Notes: generated by a model from the letters alone, not told the origin. 64,000 nucleotides of DNA from Desulfosoma sp. (GCA_037481875.1 JBBFKY010000006.1:62001-126000), one strand, 5' to 3'. Counted from the stretch's first letter, positions 26,535 to 35,996 are shown. Translations and numbers: made by a program.

Positions 26535-27418
26535 GAGCCCGCATCATCCTCGACGCCCAGCTCGGACAAACCCAACTGCTGCAAAAGTTTTTGAAGTTGC
26601 TGGGAATCTCGGTAGGCAATGGTCACCGTCCCTCCATCACCTCGCCTTCTTACCGTAACGGGCAAATCCAGATGCCTACGCAGGCGTTGTTCCATTTCCT
26701 GCCAGCGAGATTTTGAGGGCACGGTCTCGGCAGGTTTTTTAGCATTGAGAAGAAGGTTGATCCGTTTTTCCGTCTGGCGCACGGAAAGGTCTCCACGCAA
26801 GATGATCTCTCGCATGGATAAGCGAGCCTCCTCGTCGGGCAAAGCTAAAAGGGCTCGAGCATGCCCCATGGTTAAGCGACCGTCCAAAAGATCTTGTTGG
26901 ACTTCAAGGGGCAGTTGGGTCAAACGCATGATGTTGGCAACGGTGGATCGATCCTTGCCCACACGCTGGGCGATTTCAGCTTGGGTTAAACCGAACTCGT
27001 CGTGAAGTCGTCGATAGGCCGCCGCCTGCTCGATACAATTGAGATCCTGTCGTTGAAGGTTTTCCACGAGAGCCAGTTCAAGGGCTTGTCGAGGTGTCGC
27101 TTCTCGAACGACCACAGGCACTTCGGTGAGGCCGGCCGCACGGGCCGCCTGCCAACGCCTTTCCCCGGCAAGAATGGTGTAGGTTCCTTGTTCCGGACCG
27201 CGGGTCACCAAAATAGGCTGAAGGATACCGTTTTCTCGAACAGAGTCGACCAATTCTCGAAAACTCTCATCCTCCACCTTTTGTCGAGGCTGAAATGGAT
27301 TGGGGCTCAGACGGTCCACAGAACAGTAAAAGACCTGCACCTCCTCACTCTTCAACCAATCGGTGGAAGGCAGTAAATCTTGAAGTCCTCGACCCAGCCC
27401 TTTTTTCTTTTCAGCCAC
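26531..27418 (-). CDS. parB: Chromosome-partitioning protein ParB
   Basis: The 295-residue ParB binds parS and CTP to form a partition complex near the origin. The ParB/Srx N-domain contains NPFQPRQ and the GERRWQAA motif that binds CTP. The helix-turn-helix is LTQAEIAQRVGKDRSTVANIMRL, and the C-terminal dimer region ends in leucine-rich sequence. The start is assigned to GTG 27418, which lies inside the last codons of parA; the N-terminal VAEKKKGLGRGLQDLLP is the classic ParB start. A perfect parS lies at 37.1 kb. Confidence 0.94.
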   Translation of the reverse strand: MAEKKKGLGRGLQDLLPSTDWLKSEEVQVFYCSVDRLSPNPFQPRQKVEDESFRELVDSVRENGILQPILVTRGPEQGTYTILAGERRWQAARAAGLTEVPVVVREATPRQALELALVENLQRQDLNCIEQAAAYRRLHDEFGLTQAEIAQRVGKDRSTVANIMRLTQLPLEVQQDLLDGRLTMGHARALLALPDEEARLSMREIILRGDLSVRQTEKRINLLLNAKKPAETVPSKSRWQEMEQRLRRHLDLPVTVRRRGDGGTVTIAYRDSQQLQKLLQQLGLSELGVEDDAGS

Positions 27419-28181
27419 CGTTTCGTTCCGTTTCCAGCAATTCGTCAGCCAGGGCCATGTAGGCTCGAGCCCCAGCGGAGTTCTTGTCATAGATCGTCAC
27501 GGGCAGCCCATGACTTGGGCACTCACTTAAACGGACATTGCGTGGAATCAATGTCTTGAGCACTCGTCTTCCCAGGTGACGTCGAACTTCCATGGCCACT
27601 TGATGGCACAAGTTGTTACGCCGATCAAACATGGTCAACAGAATGCCTCGAAGCCGCAGGTCCGGATTCCATCGCATCTTGATTTTGCGAATGGTTTCCA
27701 GCAACAAGGTAAGCCCTTCCATGGCAAAATATTCACACTGAAGGGGAATCAGAACACTCTGGGCGGCACAGAGACTGTTAACGGTCAGAAGCCCCAAGGA
27801 TGGAGGACAATCCAACAGGATCATGTCATAGTCCCGCCGAAACCCATCCATTTTGGATGCCAGAAGCGTCTCACCGCCTCCCTGCGTGGCCAATTCCCAT
27901 TCCGCAGCCGCCAGCGTGGGATTGGCAGGAAGTAGCCAAAGGGAGAGACCTTCCACGGGTTGACGCAGGGCAGGTGCCATATCGCGGCGCAAGAACCCGT
28001 AGAGGGTGTCGTCGGCGTTGGAGACACGAACCCCCAATCCGCTGGAAGCGTTGCCCTGAGCATCGCAATCCACAAGGAGCACACGACGTCCCTTGGCCGC
28101 CAAGGCCGCACCCAGATTGATGGCCGTGGTGGTCTTTCCCACACCTCCTTTCTGATTGGCAATGGCCATGATCAGCGTCAT
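27411..28181 (-). CDS. parA: Chromosome-partitioning ATPase ParA (Soj)
   Basis: The 256-residue Walker-type ATPase works with ParB to segregate origins. The deviant Walker A QKGGVGKTTTAINLG starts near residue 9. Switch motifs DCDAQGNASSGLG and LLDCPPSLGLLT are present, and there is no N-terminal helix-turn-helix, as in chromosomal ParA. ATG 28181 overlaps the preceding small gene stop (ATGA); a second in-frame ATG four codons later is possible. Confidence 0.95.
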   Translation of the reverse strand: MTLIMAIANQKGGVGKTTTAINLGAALAAKGRRVLLVDCDAQGNASSGLGVRVSNADDTLYGFLRRDMAPALRQPVEGLSLWLLPANPTLAAAEWELATQGGGETLLASKMDGFRRDYDMILLDCPPSLGLLTVNSLCAAQSVLIPLQCEYFAMEGLTLLLETIRKIKMRWNPDLRLRGILLTMFDRRNNLCHQVAMEVRRHLGRRVLKTLIPRNVRLSECPSHGLPVTIYDKNSAGARAYMALADELLETERNGG

Positions 28182-28441
28182 GGCGCGGCTCCCTCACCTT
28201 GCGGAACCACCAGGCTCCAAGCGTCAAAAAGTTCGTGGTAGCGCACCAGAAACCTTTCCCCCGTATCCACCAAAACACGATAATAGCGCATGGGCACTCG
28301 ATGAGAAGCCATATATCCTTCGTACCAACGATCTTCTACGGCAACCACGCGGTAACGCCGTCCGCGCCACTTCAGTTCCATGGGCTCCTGAGCGCCGCTA
28401 TAATGATTCCGCGTGGTCACTTCGATCCGCTCCAACCTCAT
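28178..28441 (-). CDS. Small conserved-looking protein, first gene of the par operon
   Basis: The 87-residue protein has no recognised name. It is rich in Arg, Tyr and Trp (LKWRGRRYRVVAVEDRWYEG, then YYRVLVDTGERFLVRYHE), a beta-strand pattern that suggests a small barrel, with no signal peptide or membrane segment. It resembles small proteins I remember as DUF6504-like, but that is a weak memory. A ribosome site (AAGGA) precedes the ATG. Its stop overlaps the parA start, so it is co-translated with partition genes. A nucleic-acid-associated role is a guess only. Confidence 0.62.
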   Translation of the reverse strand: MRLERIEVTTRNHYSGAQEPMELKWRGRRYRVVAVEDRWYEGYMASHRVPMRYYRVLVDTGERFLVRYHELFDAWSLVVPQGEGAAP

Positions 28442-28539
28442 GCCAGATCCTTACCGTTGATGGCAAAGAATGCTTAATATACTCAGGAAAGTTTATGATA
28501 CAATGTTTTTCCCAGTCTTTTCTCCAGGGAGGTGCTGTC

Positions 28540-29061
28540 ATGGCACGCAAAGCTCTTTTGGTCATCGATATGCTCAACGATTTTGTGGATCCTCAGGGGG
28601 TCCTTTATTGCGGAGAAGCAGCCAGGGCCATCATCCCCGCCGTCAGGCAGCTCATGGAAGAATTTGTCAGGGACGGTCACCTGGTTGTTATGGTCAAGGA
28701 CGCCCACACCGAAGATGATCCCGAATTCCAGATGTTCCCACCTCATGCCGTGCGCGGGACTTGGGGCGGCGCCGTGATTCCGGAACTACCAATCCCTCGA
28801 GAAGCTATAACGCTGGAAAAGACGCGTTACAGCGCCTTTTTCGGCACCGATCTGGAACGAGTTCTTAAAGAATATGATCCAGAAGAGGTTTGGGTGGTGG
28901 GTGTGTGCACCTCCATTTGTGTCATGGACACGGTGGGAGACCTGCGTAACCGCAATTACAAGGTCGTCGTCCCCTCCCATGCCGTCGCTGATTTTGACCC
29001 GGAATTTCATGCATTTGCCCTCAAACGGATGGAGCGCGTCTACGGCGCGGCCGTTCGCTGA
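28540..29061 (+). CDS. pncA: Nicotinamidase/isochorismatase-family cysteine hydrolase
   Basis: The 173-residue protein contains the catalytic Asp (LLVIDMLNDFVDP), a Lys context KTRYSAFFGTDLERVL and the nucleophile in GVCTSICVMDT. FPPHAVRGTWG is the nicotinamidase-type loop. It would deamidate nicotinamide to nicotinate, and the next gene is nicotinate phosphoribosyltransferase, which supports that substrate. GGGAGGT precedes ATG 28540. The metal-binding DxH segment (KDAHTEDDPEF) is present but differs from the E. coli form, so a related amidase is possible. Confidence 0.85.
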   Translation: MARKALLVIDMLNDFVDPQGVLYCGEAARAIIPAVRQLMEEFVRDGHLVVMVKDAHTEDDPEFQMFPPHAVRGTWGGAVIPELPIPREAITLEKTRYSAFFGTDLERVLKEYDPEEVWVVGVCTSICVMDTVGDLRNRNYKVVVPSHAVADFDPEFHAFALKRMERVYGAAVR

Positions 29062-29097
29062 ACATTCGCCTACAGCTAGCCAAGGAGGGCTCGGGCC

Positions 29098-30465
29098 ATG
29101 GCGCTATGGCACGGTTATCGACCGGAACTGCTCACCGACCTCTACCAGTTCACCATGGCGGCAAGTTATTGGAAGGAAGGCATGAATGGACAGGCCGCTT
29201 TCAGTCTTTTCATTCGCGACCTTCCGCCTCATCGCGCCTATTTTGTTTCTGCGGGTTTGCAAAGTATTCTGGAGGTCATCGAAGACTTTCACTTCGATGC
29301 AAGCTCCATAGATTACCTGCGTTCCCTAGGCCGCTTTCCCGAAGGCTTTCTGGACTATCTGAAAACCGTACGTTTCACGGGAACTGTGCGCGCCATTCCG
29401 GAAGGACGGATCTTTTTTCCCAATGAACCGATTCTGGAGGTCACAGCACCCATTATCGAAGGACAGCTTCTGGAAACCGTCATTATCAACACCATGCATC
29501 TGGAAATCTTGGTGGCCACCAAGGCTTCCCGCTGCGTGCATGCCGCTCGCGGAAGACCTCTCATTGATTTTTCTCCACGCCGCACGCACGGTGTGGACGC
29601 AGCTCTAAAGACGGCTCGATCCAGCTACATCACAGGCTTTATTGGGACCAGCAACGTCCTTGCGGGCCAAATGTATGGAATACCTGTGTTTGGTACCATG
29701 GCTCATTCCTACATCACCAGTTTTTTGCATGAAATGGACGCCTTTCGAGCCTACGCCGCCGCTTTTCCTGACAACACGGTTCTCCTTTTGGACACGTACG
29801 ATACGTTGAGGGCTGCTGAAAAGGCTATTGTCATCGCCCAGGAATTAAAGGCTCAAGGTAAGAAATTGCGCGGCGTACGGCTCGATAGTGGCGACCTTCA
29901 AAGGTTGAGCTCCCAGGTCCATGAGCTATTTTGCCGGCACGGCTTTCCGGACGTGGCGGTGATGGCCAGCGGCAATTTGGATGAATACCGTGTGGAAGAG
30001 CTGCTCCAATCTGGAGCCCACATTGACCTTTTTGGAATCGGCACACGGCTGGGAGTCTCCGCAGATGCTCCTTATCTGGACATGGCTTACAAACTGGTGG
30101 AATACGACGGCCGTCCGGTGCTGAAGCTGAGCCCGGCTAAGAGAACCTGGGTGGGCGAAAAACAAGTGTTTCGTTCCTATACCCCTTCAGGATTCATGGA
30201 ACACGATGTGCTTGGGCTCAAGCAGGAAAATCACCCCGGTGCCGAGGCTCTTCTTTTACCGGTGGTGGTCCAAGGTCGACGTACCGCTTCGGAGGAATCC
30301 CTTAGGGAAATACGGACTCGGTTTCAGGCTGATTGGGAAAGACTCCCGGAAGAGTACAAGGCTTTGAAGCCGGAAAAACATTACCCTGTGCGTCCCAGCG
30401 AACCGCTTCAAGCCTTACAGGAGCGGGTCAGTCGAACGCGCGTGGTTCAAGAAATTCAATCATGA
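29098..30465 (+). CDS. pncB: Nicotinate phosphoribosyltransferase
   Basis: The 455-residue enzyme makes nicotinate mononucleotide from nicotinate and PRPP in the Preiss-Handler NAD pathway. Visible motifs include LLTDLYQFTMAASYW at the N-terminus, DFSPRRTHGVDAA, GTMAHSYITSF and GVRLDSGDLQRLS. AAGGAGG lies before ATG 29098. It follows the nicotinamidase gene by 36 bases, making a two-gene salvage operon. Its last bases overlap the convergent rsmG end. Confidence 0.95.
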   Translation: MALWHGYRPELLTDLYQFTMAASYWKEGMNGQAAFSLFIRDLPPHRAYFVSAGLQSILEVIEDFHFDASSIDYLRSLGRFPEGFLDYLKTVRFTGTVRAIPEGRIFFPNEPILEVTAPIIEGQLLETVIINTMHLEILVATKASRCVHAARGRPLIDFSPRRTHGVDAALKTARSSYITGFIGTSNVLAGQMYGIPVFGTMAHSYITSFLHEMDAFRAYAAAFPDNTVLLLDTYDTLRAAEKAIVIAQELKAQGKKLRGVRLDSGDLQRLSSQVHELFCRHGFPDVAVMASGNLDEYRVEELLQSGAHIDLFGIGTRLGVSADAPYLDMAYKLVEYDGRPVLKLSPAKRTWVGEKQVFRSYTPSGFMEHDVLGLKQENHPGAEALLLPVVVQGRRTASEESLREIRTRFQADWERLPEEYKALKPEKHYPVRPSEPLQALQERVSRTRVVQEIQS

Positions 30466-31215
30466 TTCTTGAAGCCTCCAGCGCAGGAGACGTCTGGGCT
30501 CTTCCAGACCTGGAAGCAGGTATTTCATATCCGGAAGGCGTTTCAAAACCAGGCGTGCCTTTCTGTCCGCCGTGTTTTCTTTGAATCCAGCTTTGAGCCC
30601 TAGGTTTTGAGACACCTCGGCGGAGGGTGTCTTTCCGGCCCAATAAGCCACCATGCCTTCCATCTTGAGGAATCCGCCCAGACAGTGCAAGAGGGCTTCA
30701 TCCATGCGAACAGCGCGAACGGTTATCAGGTCAAATCTCCTGAGCTCTTCGTCCGCGGGTATCGATAAGTCATGAGCGCTTGGCCCATGAAAACCGCCCG
30801 GAATCCACGGCGCATGTTCAACGCGGCCTTGAATGACGGTTACATTTTTCAGGCCCAATTCGGCGACGCAAACCTTTAGAAAACTGGTTTTTTTTCTGTC
30901 CGAATCCAGCAGATACACATGAAGGCGGGGGTTGGTGACAGCAAGCGGAATCCCCGGAAAACCTGCGCCGCTTCCCACATCGAGCACCAACCCGCTGAGC
31001 GTCAGCCAAGGTCGTGGAATCAGGCTGTCCAGAACGTGCTTCACCACGGCCTCTAACCCTGTGAGGCGTGTCAGGTTCACACGTCGGTTCCAGAATTCCA
31101 GAAGTTCCAAATGACGGCAGCACAGGGCCGCCTGGCTATCCGTCACATCCAGTCCGTAGGCTAGAGCAAGGCTTTTTAATGTTTCTCGACACCTTGTGTC
31201 TTTGGCTTCCTTCAC
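30460..31215 (-). CDS. rsmG: 16S rRNA G527 7-methyltransferase
   Basis: The 251-residue SAM methyltransferase (GidB) modifies the 530 loop of 16S rRNA. It has the family N-terminus (LELLEFWNRRVNLTRLTG), SAM motif I VLDVGSGAGFPGIPLAV and the DSDRKKTSFLKVC stretch. It is slightly long because of a C-terminal extension. It follows mnmE by about 20 bases and is the last gene of the rpmH-yidC-mnmE series, a common origin-proximal order. Confidence 0.94.
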   Translation of the reverse strand: MKEAKDTRCRETLKSLALAYGLDVTDSQAALCCRHLELLEFWNRRVNLTRLTGLEAVVKHVLDSLIPRPWLTLSGLVLDVGSGAGFPGIPLAVTNPRLHVYLLDSDRKKTSFLKVCVAELGLKNVTVIQGRVEHAPWIPGGFHGPSAHDLSIPADEELRRFDLITVRAVRMDEALLHCLGGFLKMEGMVAYWAGKTPSAEVSQNLGLKAGFKENTADRKARLVLKRLPDMKYLLPGLEEPRRLLRWRLQES

Positions 31216-31235
31216 TTTTCTTCAAATCAAGAAGT

Positions 31236-32639
31236 TTACTTGCCGATGCAAAATCGTGAAAAGATACGCTCCAAAACGGCGTCGTCTACTTGAATGCCCA
31301 AAATCTCTTCCAAGGCGTTTCGAGCCGTTCGCAGATCCTCCGAGACCAGTTCGGGGAGTCCCTGGCGGCGCGCCGCTTCAATAGCCCGACCCAAAGCCAG
31401 GGCGGCACGTTCCAGGCATTCTTTTTGTCTCACATTGACGGCGAACGTGGATTCGGCTCCCAAAAGTACGTCTCGAAGCACGTCCGTTTCCACAAAATTT
31501 TTGAACCGCTGCAGATCCTCAGGATAGTGCGCGCACAGGTGAAAGATCGAATCTTCAAGGCCGTAGCGGACCCTTAAGTCCTCCTCGGAGGTGACTCTTG
31601 GGCAGTCCCTTTTGTTCAGCACCACCAGTCTTCTCTTATGGCGAGTCTTTATTTCGATACGATCATCGTCGGCATCCAAGGGTCGGCTTTGGTCCACGAT
31701 CCAAACCACCAGATCCGCCTCTTCCACAGAACGCAAGGTTCGTTCAATGCCAAGAGATTCGATCATATCCGGTTTTTCCCGAATGCCCGCTGTATCCAGA
31801 ACCCGCACCCAAAGCCCTCCGACCAGGAAACCATCCTCGATAACATCGCGCGTCGTTCCGGCAATGGGGGTGACAATGGCTCGATCCTGGCCCACCAAGG
31901 CATTTAACAAGGAGGATTTACCCACGTTGGGCTTGCCTACCAAAACGATGGACAGCCCTTCTCGCAACACCCTGGATTCTTCATAATGATCCAAAATGCT
32001 TCGCAATGCAGGAAGACAACTGTGTTCCAGTCGGTCAGCCAGAGGTTCCAGCTCCGAGCCGTCTTCGGTTTCCAGCTCTTCAGGAAAATCCATCAGGGCT
32101 TCCAACCGTGCTTCCAGTTCCAGCAATTCTTCCCGCCAGCGAGCCACCTGTTCCCCAAATCCCTTGCGCAACTGTTTTTGAGCAGCCTCCAGAGCCTTTT
32201 CGGATCGTGCATGGATCACATCGACGACGGCTTCGGCCTGGGAAAGATCCAAGCGCCCGTGATAGAAGGCTCGAAGCGTAAATTCCCCAGGACGGGCCAG
32301 TCGGGCCCCATGCGCCATGACCAGCTCAAGGATACGGTTCAGGACCGCGTAGCCGCTGTGGCAGTTGATCTCCACCACATCTTCCCCTGTGTAGGATCGA
32401 GGGCCCGCCATATAACTGGCCAGGACTTCATCCACTGGGGTATCGGTCTCTGGATCAATGATCCAGCCGTAGATCAGTTTATGGGATGCAGGAGGCTTTG
32501 AAGAGGTACGGGCGGGCCGGAAAATTCTTTGAAGTAAGGGGAGGGCATCGGGTCCACTGATCTTGATGATCCCGATGCCCCCGATGCCGATGGGAGTCGC
32601 GATAGCGCAGATTGTCTCGGATCGGCAGGCAATGTCCAT
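31236..32639 (-). CDS. mnmE: tRNA modification GTPase MnmE
   Basis: The 467-residue protein acts with MnmG to modify wobble U34 of tRNAs. The N-terminal folate-binding domain starts ICAIATPIGIGGIGIIKISG. The inserted G domain has G1 GKPNVGKSSLLNAL, G2 region AGTTRD, DTAGIR and NKRD. The C-terminus ends CIGK, matching the conserved C[I/L/V]GK motif. The length is normal. Confidence 0.97.
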   Translation of the reverse strand: MDIACRSETICAIATPIGIGGIGIIKISGPDALPLLQRIFRPARTSSKPPASHKLIYGWIIDPETDTPVDEVLASYMAGPRSYTGEDVVEINCHSGYAVLNRILELVMAHGARLARPGEFTLRAFYHGRLDLSQAEAVVDVIHARSEKALEAAQKQLRKGFGEQVARWREELLELEARLEALMDFPEELETEDGSELEPLADRLEHSCLPALRSILDHYEESRVLREGLSIVLVGKPNVGKSSLLNALVGQDRAIVTPIAGTTRDVIEDGFLVGGLWVRVLDTAGIREKPDMIESLGIERTLRSVEEADLVVWIVDQSRPLDADDDRIEIKTRHKRRLVVLNKRDCPRVTSEEDLRVRYGLEDSIFHLCAHYPEDLQRFKNFVETDVLRDVLLGAESTFAVNVRQKECLERAALALGRAIEAARRQGLPELVSEDLRTARNALEEILGIQVDDAVLERIFSRFCIGK

Positions 32640-32661
32640 CGTGCGCGGATGCAGCCTCCGC

Positions 32662-33345
32662 TCACTGTGCGTTGGATTTCGCTTCGGTCATGGAGTCTGG
32701 AATGTTTTTCGTTTTCTTGGCCGGATAGATGACCACCCGGCGCAGGTTGCCTTCGCCTTTGCTCTTGGTACGAACGCCCTGGTCTTCCTTCAGGGCCATG
32801 TGGATGATGCGCCGGTCTTGGGCGTTCATGGGACCCGTCGTCACCGGACGTCTGGATTTCTTGACCCGCTCGCTGAGCTGCAGAGCCATTTCCGTGAGGT
32901 TGCTTTCCCGTTTGGAGCGGTAGTTTTCCGTATCCACGATGACGGGCACATTGTCGCCCACCTCTCGGCTGACGATCTTGCTCACCACATACTGCAAAGC
33001 GTTCAAGGTTTTGCCCCGCTTGCCGATGAGCAATCCGGACCCGTTGCTCACGATGTTCAGATAGACGCTCTCTTCCCGCACTTCGCTTTCCACGACCGTG
33101 GGGACGTCCACATATTTGAGAATTTCCGTGAGCACTTCCTTGGCCCGGTCACACGCCTTGCCGAGAGGCGTCTCCTTGGGGGTGGCGCGAATGCGCGCCT
33201 TGCGGGCCCCGACAATGCCGAAAATGCCTGAAGAGCCTTTGGACAAGACTTCGATGTCCAACTTTTCTTGAGGCAGCTGGAACGCCTCGCAGGCCGATCG
33301 AATGGCGTCGTCGAGGGTTTTCCCTTCAAATTCCTGCGTTGGCAT
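32662..33345 (-). CDS. khpB: Jag/KhpB RNA-binding protein
   Basis: The 227-residue protein has a Jag N-domain (QEFEGKTLDDAIRSACEAF), a KH domain with LLIGKRGKTLNALQYVVSKI and an R3H-like end (NAQDRRIIHMALKEDQGVRT). In other bacteria it binds RNA together with KhpA and affects cell division. ATG 33345 follows GGAGGAG; 42 further upstream codons are not Jag-like. It sits in its usual place after yidC. Confidence 0.93.
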   Translation of the reverse strand: MPTQEFEGKTLDDAIRSACEAFQLPQEKLDIEVLSKGSSGIFGIVGARKARIRATPKETPLGKACDRAKEVLTEILKYVDVPTVVESEVREESVYLNIVSNGSGLLIGKRGKTLNALQYVVSKIVSREVGDNVPVIVDTENYRSKRESNLTEMALQLSERVKKSRRPVTTGPMNAQDRRIIHMALKEDQGVRTKSKGEGNLRRVVIYPAKKTKNIPDSMTEAKSNAQ

Positions 33346-33410
33346 ACTCTCCTCCGTTTGTCGTCCGAAGCGCACGCGCGATCGCCAATTTGAAGCGGAG
33401 AGGCGCCTGG

Positions 33411-35087
33411 TTAAGCCTGACGGTTGATCCAGTACTGCTGCACGATGGACAGAACATTGTTCACAAACCAATATAGCACGAGTCCCGACGGAAAGTTGAC
33501 AAAGAATACAGTAAAAATCACGGGCATCATGAGCATGAGTTTTTCCTGTCGGGGATCCCCCGCGGAAGGCGTCATCTTCTGCTGAATGAACATGCTCGCT
33601 CCCATGAGCAGGGTCAGCACAGGAAGCCCTCCTAGGTAAGGCAGATCAAAGCCGATGAAAAGCCTGTCCGGGGCGGTCAGATCGTTGATCCAAAGCCAGA
33701 AAGGCTGATGGCGTAACTCGATGGCCCCGTAGAGCATTCGGTAAAGAGCGAAAAACACCGGAATCTGCAACACCATGGGAAGGCAGCCGCCCAGTGGATT
33801 AACCTTGTAGGTGCGGTACAGCATCATGAGTTCTTGATTAAGCTTTTCTCGATCGTCTTTGTACTTTTCTCGAATTTGAGCCATCTTGGGCTGAATCTTC
33901 TTCATGACCTGCATGGATTTGAAGCTTTTGTGCGTGAGAGGCCAGAAGAGGATCTTGATGATCACGGTCAGAATGATGATGGCCACGCCGTAATTGTGAG
34001 TGTATTGGTACAACCACCTTAAAAAGACGAGCAATGGCTTGGCCAAAAAGCTGAACCAGCCGAAATCCAAAGCCCGTTCCAAACGAATGTCAGCCCGCTT
34101 CAGGGCTTCCTGTTCCTTTGGGCCCCAATAGTATCGATTGGAAACAGTCAAAGCCGCTCCTGGCGCCAACGTGAACGGATCGGTCAAATAGACGAGCTGC
34201 ACCAAGCCGGAATTGGGATCCAAAAGCCTTGCGGCCACTTGAAAGTTCTGTTCGGCACCGGGAAGCAGCGCCTGAATGAAGTAATTGTTTTCAAAACCGA
34301 CCCAATGCATGGGCGGTTTGAGAATGGGGATGTCCTTTTTTAGGGCCTTTTGGTCGAAATGGTCCAGGGAACCATTCTTGAACACGGTGATATGGGACTG
34401 ATTGTAGGATGATTCCAGCCCTTCAAAAGGCATGGCGTAGGAACTGAGGCCCAGCTGGTCCGTGATGGGCTTTTCCGAAATGTTTTCAATGGTCGCATCC
34501 ACACCCACGATGTAGGTGTCCGGCGAAAAGCGCATGACTTTTTGGACACGAAGAGAGCCCGGAATTTCAGCGGAAAAAACCACCGTTTTTTCAGCATCCC
34601 CGGAGCTGAGCCGAATTTCCGTCGGAGTGTCGCTTTCATAAGTCATGGTGGCCAAAGGCCATCGGCTGTTTTGGAGCAAATCCAGCGCCAAGGGATAATA
34701 GCCCGAGCCCTTGGACGGAATGAGATCCATGAGGGGAGATGAAGGGTTCACGTGCTGCCGGTGCCTCTTTAACGTGAAGCTCTCGATGCGTCCCCCTGCC
34801 GCCGAAAGGCGAGCCGTGTAAAGGGGAGTGTCCACCACCCAGGTTTTGGCCGAAGTCACAGCGGATGGCGTGTGCTGTTGAGGAAGATTTTTCAAATCCA
34901 CATCCGCGGATGTTTTGGAACCGGAAAAAGGACCTGAAGCCGCCGAAGGGGTTTGTGTCTGGGTTTGGGTCGCGGTTTGGGAAACAGGCGGCTCGGATTT
35001 GCGATCCGGCTTTGGAGATAGAAACATCTCCCACAGGAACAAAACGGCCATAGAGAGGGCAAACGCCAAAAGGGCTCTTTTTTCCAT
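33411..35087 (-). CDS. yidC: Membrane protein insertase YidC
   Basis: The 558-residue insertase helps membrane proteins fold into the inner membrane. It has an N-terminal transmembrane helix (ALLAFALSMAVLFLWEMFL), a Ser/Thr/Gln-rich linker, a large periplasmic beta domain (about 90-330) and the conserved C-terminal core: WLYQYTHNYGVAIIILTVII, NPLGGCLPMVLQIPVFFALY and VLYWFVNNVLSIVQQ. The periplasmic domain marks it as the Gram-negative form. ATG 35087 follows CGGAG and lies five bases after yidD. Confidence 0.97.
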   Translation of the reverse strand: MEKRALLAFALSMAVLFLWEMFLSPKPDRKSEPPVSQTATQTQTQTPSAASGPFSGSKTSADVDLKNLPQQHTPSAVTSAKTWVVDTPLYTARLSAAGGRIESFTLKRHRQHVNPSSPLMDLIPSKGSGYYPLALDLLQNSRWPLATMTYESDTPTEIRLSSGDAEKTVVFSAEIPGSLRVQKVMRFSPDTYIVGVDATIENISEKPITDQLGLSSYAMPFEGLESSYNQSHITVFKNGSLDHFDQKALKKDIPILKPPMHWVGFENNYFIQALLPGAEQNFQVAARLLDPNSGLVQLVYLTDPFTLAPGAALTVSNRYYWGPKEQEALKRADIRLERALDFGWFSFLAKPLLVFLRWLYQYTHNYGVAIIILTVIIKILFWPLTHKSFKSMQVMKKIQPKMAQIREKYKDDREKLNQELMMLYRTYKVNPLGGCLPMVLQIPVFFALYRMLYGAIELRHQPFWLWINDLTAPDRLFIGFDLPYLGGLPVLTLLMGASMFIQQKMTPSAGDPRQEKLMLMMPVIFTVFFVNFPSGLVLYWFVNNVLSIVQQYWINRQA

Positions 35088-35092
35088 GCAGT

Positions 35093-35329
35093 TTACTCCG
35101 TAGACTTCCATAAAGTGTGCGGCACGGGATCAAAGCCGCCGGGATGCCAGGGGTGACACTTGAAAAGTCTTCGAACCCCAAGCAACAATCCGGCCGCAAT
35201 GCCATGCCGATCAACAGCCTGATACATGTAAGCGGAACAGGACGGATAAAATCGACAGTGGGCTCCAAGGAAGGGTGAGATGCACACTTGGTAAAACCTT
35301 AGAGCATACAAGACCAGGCGTTTCATCAT
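35093..35329 (-). CDS. yidD: Membrane protein insertion efficiency factor YidD
   Basis: The 78-residue protein contains the family core [15 protein letters not shown] and [12 protein letters not shown], with an N-terminal amphipathic stretch ([19 protein letters not shown]). It overlaps the rnpA stop (ATGA) and precedes yidC by five bases, the standard order. A longer in-frame upstream reading would run inside rnpA and is rejected. Confidence 0.93.
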   Translation of the reverse strand: MMKRLVLYALRFYQVCISPFLGAHCRFYPSCSAYMYQAVDRHGIAAGLLLGVRRLFKCHPWHPGGFDPVPHTLWKSTE

Positions 35330-35724
35330 GCCATTCGTCGACCGCCTTTTTGCAAGCATTCCCGAAAAAGGTCGGCCATGCGCGCTGAAGTTACATTTTC
35401 GGCTCCGGGACGGGCCACAATCACAATATCCAAAGAGGGTGACGGCAAGGTGTGCTTGGCATACCGAAACCATTCACGAAGCCGCCTTTTGATGCGATTC
35501 CTCATGGCGGCTTTCCAATACCTCTTCTGCACCACAAGCCCCAGGCGATGGTGAGGCAAGCCGTTTGGGGCTAGGTTGAGGATAAAAGAACCGCACGAAA
35601 GGCGCCGACCTTCCTTGCGTACCCTTTGAAATTCCCAGGACTTTTTCAGGCGTTCCTCGGGACGAAAGGAATATGGGCGACATCGTCTGGTGGTCGGCAC
35701 GGCCGCCCCGTGTTCTCCACGCAT
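35326..35724 (-). CDS. rnpA: Ribonuclease P protein component
   Basis: The 132-residue basic protein assists the RNase P RNA in tRNA 5' maturation. The family pattern runs from [20 protein letters not shown] to [29 protein letters not shown] 35724 overlaps the rpmH stop (TAATG), giving about a 20-residue N-terminal extension. The continuing upstream frame overlaps rpmH completely and is not used here. A later start cannot be ruled out. Confidence 0.92.
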   Translation of the reverse strand: MRGEHGAAVPTTRRCRPYSFRPEERLKKSWEFQRVRKEGRRLSCGSFILNLAPNGLPHHRLGLVVQKRYWKAAMRNRIKRRLREWFRYAKHTLPSPSLDIVIVARPGAENVTSARMADLFRECLQKGGRRMA

Positions 35725-35858
35725 TACACGGACAGGCGCTTCCGTCCCTTGGCCCGTCTTCGATTGATCACGGCTCGACCCGACTTGGTGGCCATGCGAA
35801 CGAGAAATCCATGGGTGCGTTTTCGGCGCAGATTGTGCGGTTGAAATGTCCGTTTCAT
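35724..35858 (-). CDS. rpmH: Ribosomal protein L34
   Basis: The 44-residue, highly basic protein ([18 protein letters not shown] start, GRKRLSV end) is unmistakable L34 of the large subunit. An AGGGAAAGG ribosome site precedes ATG 35858 and a strong promoter lies about 110 bases upstream. dnaA, often divergent from rpmH, is not found here. Confidence 0.97.
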   Translation of the reverse strand: MKRTFQPHNLRRKRTHGFLVRMATKSGRAVINRRRAKGRKRLSV

Positions 35859-35967
35859 GAGCCTTTCCTTCCCTTTTCACTCTTATGGGTTGACCCGAAG
35901 ACGGTCCTCATGGAACCGTCACGTTTCGGGAATTTTGCCGAGACGCGCTCTGGACGCGAATTGTTGC

Positions 35968-35996
35968 TTATAGTCAATAGGCTGATTTCTTGTCAA
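35968..35996 (-). promoter_or_regulatory. Promoter of the rpmH-rnpA-yidDC operon
   Basis: On the minus strand TTGACA (35991-35996) is followed, 17-18 bases later, by TATAAG (with CTTATA at 35968-35973 on plus). It lies between the SDR gene end and rpmH. Confidence 0.68.
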
